This document shows positions 7,095-13,113 of a stretch of 15,169 nucleotides of DNA, in pieces. The DNA lies in contig JAJXVP010000049.1 of the NCBI GenBank assembly GCA_021782055.1, positions 1 to 15,169 of the forward strand, written 5' to 3'. Origin of the DNA: a bacterium. Its GTDB lineage: Bacteria; Spirochaetota; Spirochaetia; JABEVK01. The notes beneath the pieces are model-generated. The model was not told the origin of the DNA, did not search any database, and saw only the letters and a program-made list of their open reading frames with translations. Each line of letters starts with the position of its first letter. Positions within the stretch are counted from its first letter, which is position 1. Made by a program: the position numbers and the translations under genes.

Positions 7095-8096
7095 TCAGGG
7101 GATAGCCACGGCGGACAACAGGATCTTTACCACATCATCAACTTTCATATCTTCCGCTTCTGCTTCGTACGACAAAACCAAACGATGCCGCAGTACTGCG
7201 GGGGCTACCGCTTTAACGTCTTCGGGTAGGACAAAGCCACGACCTTCAAACAGGGCCTTGACCCGAGCCAAACGGTATAAGGCAATCGATGCCCGGGGAC
7301 TTGCTCCATATTCAATAAACCTTGCGAATGAAAAATTCCGGCGATCTTTTTCACGAGTGGCATGAACAATCGCCACGATGTAGGTTTCAATTTTTTCGTC
7401 CAGCCTTACAGCAGACAGGGCACGGCGAATGGTCATCAGACCAGAAGTATCAAGCACTCGCTGAAGTGGTGGCAGGTCGTCTCGATCGGCGGCAACCACT
7501 TTGAGAATATGTAGTTCTTCTTCGGGAGTCGGGTAATCGACTACCAACTTGACCATAAACCGATCCAACTGCGATTCAGGCAGAGAATAGGTTCCCTCTT
7601 GATCGATAGGGTTTTGAGTCGCTAAAACAAAAAATGGGTCAGGAAGCGCAAAGGTATTTTCGCCAATGGTGACCTGATTTTCTGCCATAGCCTCTAACAG
7701 AGCGGACTGAACCTTGGCGGGAGCCCGGTTAATTTCATCGGCCAGAATAAAGTTTGAAAACACTGGACCCTTGCGAGGAAGAAACTCACCCGTCTGCTGA
7801 CGGTAGACCATGGTTCCAATGAGGTCAGCCGGCAAAAGGTCGGGAGTGAACTGAATACGCCGAAAGTCAAGACCCATGACCTCTGCTAAAGTTTTGATCG
7901 CCAGGGTCTTCGCTAAACCCGGCACGCCTTCTAGCAAAACGTGCCCTCCAGCAACTACGCCCATCACTAAACCTTCAATTAAGGCCGTCTGACCAACAAT
8001 CCGTTTACCTAGCTCGCGTTTTGTCACTTGAAAGAGGTTGACGGCTTCGTTGATCCGGGTTTCGCGGTTGACATCAGACGCTCGGGTAGAATCCAT
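7095..8096 (-). CDS. moxR: MoxR-family AAA+ ATPase
   Basis: A 333-residue AAA+ ATPase of the MoxR/APE2220 type, thought to act as a chaperone that matures protein complexes with VWA partners. Walker A is GVPGLAKT (57-64), Walker B is FILADE (116-121) followed by INRAPAKVQSALLEAM, sensor 1 is Asn162 in LATQNPI, and the sensor 2 region is EYGASPRA (262-269). Length is normal for the family. The ATG at 8096 has AAAGGA (8103 upward) 6 nt upstream. It begins 33 nt after argJ and heads the DUF58-DUF4381-like-batABCD series. No separate promoter is convincing in the 33-nt gap, so it may be transcribed from the argJ promoter or further upstream. Confidence 0.95.
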   Translation of the reverse strand: MDSTRASDVNRETRINEAVNLFQVTKRELGKRIVGQTALIEGLVMGVVAGGHVLLEGVPGLAKTLAIKTLAEVMGLDFRRIQFTPDLLPADLIGTMVYRQQTGEFLPRKGPVFSNFILADEINRAPAKVQSALLEAMAENQVTIGENTFALPDPFFVLATQNPIDQEGTYSLPESQLDRFMVKLVVDYPTPEEELHILKVVAADRDDLPPLQRVLDTSGLMTIRRALSAVRLDEKIETYIVAIVHATREKDRRNFSFARFIEYGASPRASIALYRLARVKALFEGRGFVLPEDVKAVAPAVLRHRLVLSYEAEAEDMKVDDVVKILLSAVAIP

Positions 8097-8129
8097 ATCT
8101 TTTCCTTTTTTTAACAGAGATAAGCAGCA

Positions 8130-9407
8130 TTAACTACGGTAATCAGCGTTTTCACGCACATATTCATAACTCAGGTCACTTCCCCAGACAATGGAAGAAC
8201 CCCGGCCTTTGCCGAGAGTTACTTCAAACACCACATTGTTTTCATGGCGGGGGTAACCTTCTTTGCGCTCTGGCTGAGAAGCAGCTTGAAAAGCGGCCGA
8301 CAGAAGTTTTTCTTTTTCTGGGTTCAACAGAAATGCACCTTGATCAAAAACCGTTTGACCAGCAATCACCAACGCCATTTGCGCGCGTTCCAGGGTCTTT
8401 CCGGCGTTGCCAACCGCATCACCCACCGCAGACAGGACTCGCCCCACATTGGGGTCATTTCCAAATACGGCCGTTTTCACCAAAGGAGAGTTGGCAACTG
8501 CCTTGGCAATCATCAACGCTTCCGCATCAGTTTCAGTACCATTGACGCGAATTTCTAACACATGCGAAGTTCCTTCGCCGTTACGAACGATGTCTTGGGC
8601 TAGCTCTCGTAGAACCTCTTCGACGGCCCTCTCAAAGGCCTGCTGGTCAGGACAAGGTACCCTCTGGCTCGAAAAGGCCAACACCATGTCACTGGTAGAC
8701 TGGTCGCCATCCACACTAATATGGTTAAGCGTCTTATCGACGGTACGCGCTAAAATGTCGCGCAACGAAGCCCTCGAGACCTCAAGATCGGTCATGATAT
8801 ACACCAGCATCGTTGCCAAGTTCGGCTCGATCATGCCGGCCCCTTTGGCGACCGCAACCACGCGGCCACCAAACAAACTTCGGGACCGTACCTTGGGGTA
8901 AGCATCGGTGGTCATAATGCCCTCAGCCAAACCTAACGCCGATTTTGACTGCAGCTCCTCGGCTAAAGACGGCAGAACCGCCGTCATTTCTGCGACCGGC
9001 AAAGACCACCCAATAATGCCCGTGCTAGCGACGAAAAACTCATGGGAAGGTGAAGCGAATACGGCGGCAACCGAAGACTGCAGAGCCCGAGCATCAGCTA
9101 AGGCGGTAGGGCCCCCCACATTGGCAATCTTATTGTTGATCAAAACACCACGAGAAAGGGGACGAGACAAAAGCTCCCTTCCCAAAATCACGGGAGCGCC
9201 CGGAAAAGCATTACGGGTGAACAAACCCGCAAAAGCGGCCGTCGGCTCGTCTAAAACTAAAAGGTTCAGCTTCATTGGCAATGGTTGAGTAACGGGCCGC
9301 TCTTTCGGCTCGAAGGTCAACGCAACAGTGGAGGTGGAAAACCCGTCTGGCAAAGCGGCACGCCGTTCCAAATCGGCACGGTAGTCCTGGGCGCTTGAAT
9401 ATTCCAT
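8130..9407 (-). CDS. argJ: ornithine acetyltransferase / N-acetylglutamate synthase
   Basis: ArgJ moves the acetyl group from N-acetylornithine to glutamate, recycling it in arginine synthesis; some members also use acetyl-CoA. The 425 residues cover the whole family. The self-cleavage site lies in KGAGMIEPNLATML (188-201), with Ala198-Thr199 the expected cut and Thr199 the nucleophile. STGIIG (128-133) supplies the oxyanion region, and VDGDQSTSDM (232-241) and the C-terminal WGSDLSYEYV are typical. Whether it is mono- or bifunctional cannot be told from sequence. No Shine-Dalgarno precedes the ATG at 9407; instead a -10-like box ends 6 nt before it, so a leaderless transcript is predicted. 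It sits between an EEP lipoprotein and moxR with no other arginine gene nearby. Confidence 0.95.
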   Translation of the reverse strand: MEYSSAQDYRADLERRAALPDGFSTSTVALTFEPKERPVTQPLPMKLNLLVLDEPTAAFAGLFTRNAFPGAPVILGRELLSRPLSRGVLINNKIANVGGPTALADARALQSSVAAVFASPSHEFFVASTGIIGWSLPVAEMTAVLPSLAEELQSKSALGLAEGIMTTDAYPKVRSRSLFGGRVVAVAKGAGMIEPNLATMLVYIMTDLEVSRASLRDILARTVDKTLNHISVDGDQSTSDMVLAFSSQRVPCPDQQAFERAVEEVLRELAQDIVRNGEGTSHVLEIRVNGTETDAEALMIAKAVANSPLVKTAVFGNDPNVGRVLSAVGDAVGNAGKTLERAQMALVIAGQTVFDQGAFLLNPEKEKLLSAAFQAASQPERKEGYPRHENNVVFEVTLGKGRGSSIVWGSDLSYEYVRENADYRS

Positions 9408-9413
9408 GGTTAC

Positions 9414-9442
9414 GTTCTACGGGAAATCCTTAAAAAGGTAAA
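9414..9442 (-). promoter_or_regulatory. candidate promoter of argJ giving a leaderless mRNA
   Basis: On the minus strand, TTTACC (9442-9437) is followed by a 17-nt spacer and TAGAAC (9419-9414). Six nt (GTAACC) then separate it from the ATG at 9407, so the expected start of transcription falls on the A of the start codon. Each box is a 4/6 match. The lack of any Shine-Dalgarno before argJ and the same layout before era support it. Confidence 0.5.
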
Positions 9443-9454
9443 GAAGCAACAGCC

Positions 9455-10468
9455 TCAACGCGAAAGGCTAAGCCGTAAATACACGGGCAAGTGATCCGAA
9501 ACTCCTTTACGATCACGTACCGACCAGGCATGGGGTACACCCTGCGTGGTGAGCTGAGCGGGTGTCGTAAAGGGCCCAGCCTCTGCCTGAGTCAAAACAC
9601 CCGACCTCAGACTGCAAGCGGCAATCAACACATGATCGAAACGCGACCACTGACCTCGCCAAAAGTAGGTTCCCGGCTGGCTACCTTGCCAGAGTTCACC
9701 CCAACCCCACCCCGCTTTCTGCGCCGAGGCTTCGTCAGTCCAAACGCTCAGCCACCGCTGAGTGCGGTCGGCACCGGGGTTTTGCGCGCTCCTCCAGCTC
9801 AAAGCCGGGTACTCATCCTTGCCAGTGTTAAAATCGCCGACGGCCAAAATTAACGGCCCAGGAACTTGTTGTTGCCAGAATAACAGTCTTTGATTGAGAA
9901 GTTGGGCACAAGCCTGCCGATCGGGCTCAGTTTCTTCGGGGTCAGGAAGTCGGCTTTTCCAATGATTGACCAAGATGACCACAGACCCAGAAGGTGTTGT
10001 TACTTGAGCTTCGAGCAGGGGCCTTCCCGGCTGCCCCTTCCACGAGGGCGAAAACGCCCCAACGTTTGTCAAAGGGTACCGCGAGAGCAAAACCGAGCGG
10101 ATTCCTTCGCCAGGGGTAATAGCAGACCAGCGGTAGCCTAAACCGACTAAAAACCGATCACGTAAAACTTGAACAACATGTTCGTTTTCCACTTCTTGAA
10201 AAGCAATCAAGTCAGCCCCGGGGCTGGGTAAGGCGCGGACCACGTCGGCTACTTTTTGACACCGCGACAAAAAATCACCTTGACCCCAGTTTTGACCAGG
10301 AACAAACTCAGGGTATTCCCCGCCATCGGCAACATCGTCAAAAAGATTTTGGACATTCCAGGTCAAAAGCGTCAGCGAATTTTGCGGTCGTGGTTCCAAA
10401 ATGGGGACACAAGACACCAAAGCCGCCAAAACAAACACGAAAAACCCTACCAATCGAAACCTTAACAC
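9455..10468 (-). CDS. endonuclease/exonuclease/phosphatase-family lipoprotein
   Basis: With the GTG start at 10468 the product is 337 residues. It begins MLRFRLVGFFVFVLAALVSC, a lipoprotein signal with the lipid-bearing Cys at residue 20 (LVSC), so it should be exported and membrane-anchored. The rest is an EEP (DNase I-like) domain: TWNVQNLFDD (36-45), FQEVENEH (90-97) with the metal-binding Glu, VNHWKS (167-172), the GDFN metal/catalytic loop (211-214), RFDH (276-279) and SDHLPV (324-329). All key residues are present, so it is probably active on nucleic acid or a phosphoester, substrate unknown. A longer GTG start at 10507 exists, but it would put 13 Arg-rich residues ahead of the signal. 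The 10468 start has GGAGG (10475-10479) 6 nt upstream, partly inside a hairpin. Confidence 0.85.
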   Translation of the reverse strand: MLRFRLVGFFVFVLAALVSCVPILEPRPQNSLTLLTWNVQNLFDDVADGGEYPEFVPGQNWGQGDFLSRCQKVADVVRALPSPGADLIAFQEVENEHVVQVLRDRFLVGLGYRWSAITPGEGIRSVLLSRYPLTNVGAFSPSWKGQPGRPLLEAQVTTPSGSVVILVNHWKSRLPDPEETEPDRQACAQLLNQRLLFWQQQVPGPLILAVGDFNTGKDEYPALSWRSAQNPGADRTQRWLSVWTDEASAQKAGWGWGELWQGSQPGTYFWRGQWSRFDHVLIAACSLRSGVLTQAEAGPFTTPAQLTTQGVPHAWSVRDRKGVSDHLPVYLRLSLSR

Positions 10469-10476
10469 GCAACACC

Positions 10477-10498
10477 TCCCGACGGTTCCCCGTCGGGA
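10477..10498 (-). promoter_or_regulatory. 9-bp hairpin overlapping the ribosome binding site of the EEP lipoprotein gene
   Basis: In the purC/EEP gap the minus-strand RNA folds as TCCCGACGG, loop GGAA, CCGTCGGGA: nine perfect pairs, mostly GC, closed by a GNRA-type tetraloop. The 3' arm contains GGA of the GGAGG Shine-Dalgarno (10479-10475). No U-run follows on either strand, so it is not an intrinsic terminator. It may lower EEP translation or protect the upstream purC message from 3' decay. Confidence 0.75.
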
Positions 10499-10503
10499 AC
10501 GCG

Positions 10504-11451
10504 TCACAAGGAGGACAGTAAAAGTTGTGTTTCGGCTTCAGCTGTTCTTTGACTAGGTTGCCATTCACGACCCGTAATGAGGTGAAACGCCTCACGGTAC
10601 CGCGAAAGTGTACCCTCCCAGACAGACTCGGGAATGGCAGGTGCCGGGCCGTAGCCCTTATAGCCCTGCGAAAGGAGCCAAGCTCGAAAATATTCTTTGT
10701 CTAACTTTTTGGGTTCACGGCCTTCTCGAAAGGCTGCGTCGTAATCTTCCAAATACCAAAAGCGACTGCAATCAGGGGTATGAACTTCATCCACGAGGGT
10801 CAGTTGACCATCAACAAGACCAAATTCGTACTTGGTATCAACGAGGATAAGTCCCCGTTCCGCCAATCGCCGACGGCCCCGCTCGTACAATTTAAGGGCG
10901 GTTTCGACAACTTTCTTCCACAAGCCTTCTTCTACCAAACCTTGCCGAATAATGTGTTCATGCGAAATCGGTTCGTCATGGGCACCCGCCTCAGCTTTGG
11001 TAGAGGGAGTAACCCGCGGTTCTGGCAATTTTTGATGGGCTTTCCAGCCTGAGGCATGACCCAGATCTTCTAAACCCGGTGTCACTACCCCAGAACGCCA
11101 GTCGCGCCAAGCGGAGCCTGTAAGATAGCCCCGAACAATTACTTCGACAGGTAAAACCTTCGCCTGTCGAACTTGGACCGAACGCGGCGAAAGCTCTTTT
11201 TGTATATGATTTTGAACAATATCAGACGTCTCGTGGAACCAATGCAACGACATTTGATTAAGGATTTCCCCCTTGCCGGGAAGAACACCTAAAACCTGGT
11301 CAAAAGCTGAAATTCTATCGGTGGTTACCAAAATCATGGCCGAGGGCGAGGTTAAAACATCGCGCACCTTACCCCGATACAGCTGCGTTCCTGCGGGCAG
11401 TCGGCTTTGCTCGACTCCCGAAAACGCCAGGGAAGAATCAAGTTCTGACAT
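10504..11451 (-). CDS. purC: phosphoribosylaminoimidazole-succinocarboxamide synthase
   Basis: PurC (SAICAR synthetase) joins aspartate to CAIR with ATP in purine synthesis. At 315 residues it is the longer, Ade1-like form rather than the roughly 240-residue form of many bacteria. Motifs: LYRGKVRDV at 24-32 (nucleotide-binding start), TTDRISAFDQVL (43-54), VEVIVRGYLTGSAW (102-115), LILVDTKYEFG (201-211), DEVHTPDCSRFW (221-232) and LDKEYFR (250-256). The ATG at 11451 overlaps the clpP stop as TGATG, so it is probably translated by coupling; no strong ribosome binding site is seen. The purine pathway is missing in host-restricted spirochaetes, which suggests a less dependent lifestyle. No other pur gene is in the window. 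Confidence 0.96.
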   Translation of the reverse strand: MSELDSSLAFSGVEQSRLPAGTQLYRGKVRDVLTSPSAMILVTTDRISAFDQVLGVLPGKGEILNQMSLHWFHETSDIVQNHIQKELSPRSVQVRQAKVLPVEVIVRGYLTGSAWRDWRSGVVTPGLEDLGHASGWKAHQKLPEPRVTPSTKAEAGAHDEPISHEHIIRQGLVEEGLWKKVVETALKLYERGRRRLAERGLILVDTKYEFGLVDGQLTLVDEVHTPDCSRFWYLEDYDAAFREGREPKKLDKEYFRAWLLSQGYKGYGPAPAIPESVWEGTLSRYREAFHLITGREWQPSQRTAEAETQLLLSSL

Positions 11452-12059
11452 CAGACGCCCAAATCCCCACGATTAACAACAACCCTTGACAAAAGACCAT
11501 ACTGAACCGCCTCGTCGGCGTTCATCCAGTAATCTCGATCAGTGTCCTTTTCTACGCGATTCAGCGGTTGACCGGTTTCTTCCGCAATGAGTTTGTTGAT
11601 CCGTACACGCAGTTTTTCGATTTCTTGGGCATGAATCTCAATTTCGGTGGCGACCCCACGAACCCCTGATAAAGGCTGATGGATCAGATAATGGGAATTG
11701 GGGAGGCCCAACCGCCTTTCGCGGGGAGCAGCCAAAAGCACTAAAGCTCCTGCCGAAGCTACTAAGCCCATACCAATAATCCACACCGGGGCTTTGACAA
11801 AGCGAATCATATCAAAGATCGCGTAACCGGCGTCAGCGTCACCGCCAGGTGAGTCAATCATCAATTTAATGGGTTCTTCGGAATCGGCCTCAAGAACCAA
11901 CAACTGTCTAATAACGCGTTCAGCCAAACTCTTGTCAATTTCGCCCGATAAGAGAATGGTGCGGGTCTTCATAAACTTTTCCGACAACTCGGGGGCAGGC
12001 GCTTTGGCCTCTTTTTTTTCTTCTTGTTCTTCGTCTTCTTTGTCGTACCTGAAGGGCAT
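11451..12059 (-). CDS. clpP: ClpP-like serine protease subunit (non-canonical N-terminus)
   Basis: A 202-residue S14-family peptidase. The triad is intact with spacing as in E. coli ClpP: Ser102 in ASAGA, His127 in NSHYLIHQP, Asp176 in DTDRDYW (25 and 49 residues apart). IDSPGG (68-73) forms the oxyanion strand. The usual N-terminal axial-loop segment (VIEQTxRGERxYDIYSRLL in classical ClpP) is absent; instead residues 4-24 are acidic and Lys/Ala/Pro-rich (KEDEEQEEKKEAKAP). This suggests a ClpP-like paralogue that may not pair with ClpX or ClpA in the ordinary way, or that forms mixed rings with another ClpP. The ATG at 12059 has an AAAAGGA ribosome binding site 6 nt upstream. It heads the long minus-strand run, divergent from era. 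Confidence 0.88.
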   Translation of the reverse strand: MPFRYDKEDEEQEEKKEAKAPAPELSEKFMKTRTILLSGEIDKSLAERVIRQLLVLEADSEEPIKLMIDSPGGDADAGYAIFDMIRFVKAPVWIIGMGLVASAGALVLLAAPRERRLGLPNSHYLIHQPLSGVRGVATEIEIHAQEIEKLRVRINKLIAEETGQPLNRVEKDTDRDYWMNADEAVQYGLLSRVVVNRGDLGV

Positions 12060-12109
12060 GCTCTATCCTTTTCAAGGAAAATTCGCGTTCGGTAAGCGCG
12101 CTTGCCTTG

Positions 12110-12138
12110 AGAGTAATGCTTTTTTTCGCCAAGGTAAA
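12110..12138 (-). promoter_or_regulatory. candidate promoter of clpP
   Basis: On the minus strand, TTTACC (12138-12133), a 17-nt spacer and TACTCT (12115-12110) form a weak sigma70-like pair. The expected start near 12103 gives a leader of about 44 nt that holds the clpP ribosome binding site. The -35 hexamer is identical to that proposed for argJ. A TTGACA on this strand at 12188-12183 has no good -10 at normal spacing. Confidence 0.35.
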
Positions 12139-12159
12139 GGGCAGATTTAGCGGGCTATT

Positions 12160-12202
12160 CTTTTCAAAGACAGCGAAATACTTGTCAAAGACCCCAAAAT
12201 AC
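12160..12202. repeat. 21-bp-period imperfect direct repeat upstream of era
   Basis: Positions 12160-12181 and 12181-12202 are two adjacent copies of a 22-base pattern (CTT, T or G, TCAAAGAC, a variable stretch, then AAATAC) matching at 18 of 22 positions and sharing one base. The period of 21 bp is two helical turns. The second copy contains the proposed era -35 (TTGTCA). It could be a pair of protein sites on one DNA face or a remnant of a local duplication. Confidence 0.6.
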
Positions 12203-12210
12203 GGGATAAC
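12182..12210 (+). promoter_or_regulatory. candidate promoter of era giving a leaderless mRNA
   Basis: TTGTCA (12182-12187) is a 5/6 -35 match, followed by a 17-nt spacer and GATAAC (12205-12210), a 4/6 -10 match. Six nt (CCTGGA) then lead to the ATG at 12217, placing the expected transcription start on or next to the start codon. No Shine-Dalgarno is present before the ATG. Confidence 0.55.
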
Positions 12211-12216
12211 CCTGGA

Positions 12217-13113
12217 ATGAAATCGGGTTTTATTGCCATAGTCGGCCGCCCTTCCAGCGGCAAGTCCACCCTTGTGAATGCCTTGTGCGGGGCCAAAGTC
12301 AGTATTGTATCGCCAGTTCCTCAAACGACACGAAATCAGGTCAGAGGAATAGTCAACGCCCCAGAAGGGCAAATCGTGATCTTGGACACTCCAGGCTTTC
12401 ACTTGTCAGAAAAGAAATTTAACCTCGAGATGATGGGCAACGTCGCCCAGGCTCTCGAAGGCGCTGACGCCGTTCTTTATGTCACCGATTTAAGCCGGCC
12501 GGCGGGCCCCGAGGAGTTGGCGTTGCAAGAACGGCTCCGTCGAGTTTCTCTACCAATTCTTGCCGCCCTCAACAAGGCCGATTTAGCCCCGCAAGAGCTC
12601 AACAGCTTTGAGACCCAAATACGTGAAGCCCTCCCCCAAGTCCAAACGAGCTTGGCGATTAGTGCCCTTACGGGCGCAGGCATCGAAAGTTTGAAAGCCG
12701 CTTTGTTCGCCGTTCTGCCCGAGGGTGAGTCTTTTTACCCAGCTGATTACTACACTGACCAAGACCCCTCCTTTCGGGCCTCTGAAATCATTCGTGAAGC
12801 GGCCATCCAACGGCTCGGTGAAGAAGTTCCTCATGCTCTGTATGTAGAAATTGCTGACATGGAACTCAAAGAAAACGGCGATCGCCTCTGGATTCGGGCT
12901 TTTCTAACGGTGGAACGGGACAGCCAAATAGGGATTGTTGTTGGTCATGGCGGGGCCAAGATCAAAGAAATTCGGGTTGCTTCACAAAAGCAGTTGGGGA
13001 AAATTTTTACTCAACGGATTGAACTAGATCTTCGCGTTAAGGTCAACGCAAAATGGCGGACCAAGGACACTCTTATTCGCGGGCTTCTTAAGGGGCAAGA
13101 GTCCAATCTTTAA
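12217..13113 (+). CDS. era: GTPase Era
   Basis: Era is an essential GTPase that binds the 3' end of 16S rRNA and checks 30S maturation. The 298 residues are full length. GTPase motifs: G1 GRPSSGKS (10-17), G2 around PQTTRN (35-40), G3 DTPG (57-60), G4 NKAD (119-122) and G5 SAL (149-151). The C-terminal KH domain has LTVERDSQIGIVVGHGGAKIKEI (230-252), with GHGG as the GxxG loop. The ATG at 12217 begins the family-typical MKSGFIAIVGRPS; no Shine-Dalgarno precedes it and a promoter-like pair ends 6 nt upstream. It is divergent from clpP across 157 nt and converges with rel, the two stop codons overlapping in TTAA with no visible terminator between them. Confidence 0.97.
   Translation: MKSGFIAIVGRPSSGKSTLVNALCGAKVSIVSPVPQTTRNQVRGIVNAPEGQIVILDTPGFHLSEKKFNLEMMGNVAQALEGADAVLYVTDLSRPAGPEELALQERLRRVSLPILAALNKADLAPQELNSFETQIREALPQVQTSLAISALTGAGIESLKAALFAVLPEGESFYPADYYTDQDPSFRASEIIREAAIQRLGEEVPHALYVEIADMELKENGDRLWIRAFLTVERDSQIGIVVGHGGAKIKEIRVASQKQLGKIFTQRIELDLRVKVNAKWRTKDTLIRGLLKGQESNL

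Noticed and set aside
8407..8901. 164-codon plus-strand open frame opposite argJ
   Set aside because: It lies wholly inside argJ, whose motifs are unmistakable, has no ribosome binding site and its translation is low-complexity shadow sequence.
10469..10507. Upstream GTG start of the EEP lipoprotein overlapping the purC stop as GTGA
   Set aside because: It would add 13 Arg/Cys-rich residues ahead of a standard lipoprotein signal and would be translated through a stable hairpin; the GTG at 10468 has a GGAGG site 6 nt upstream.
12183..12188. Minus-strand TTGACA as the clpP -35 box
   Set aside because: No acceptable -10 sequence occurs at 15-19 nt spacing; the TTTACC/TACTCT pair nearer clpP fits better, though weakly.
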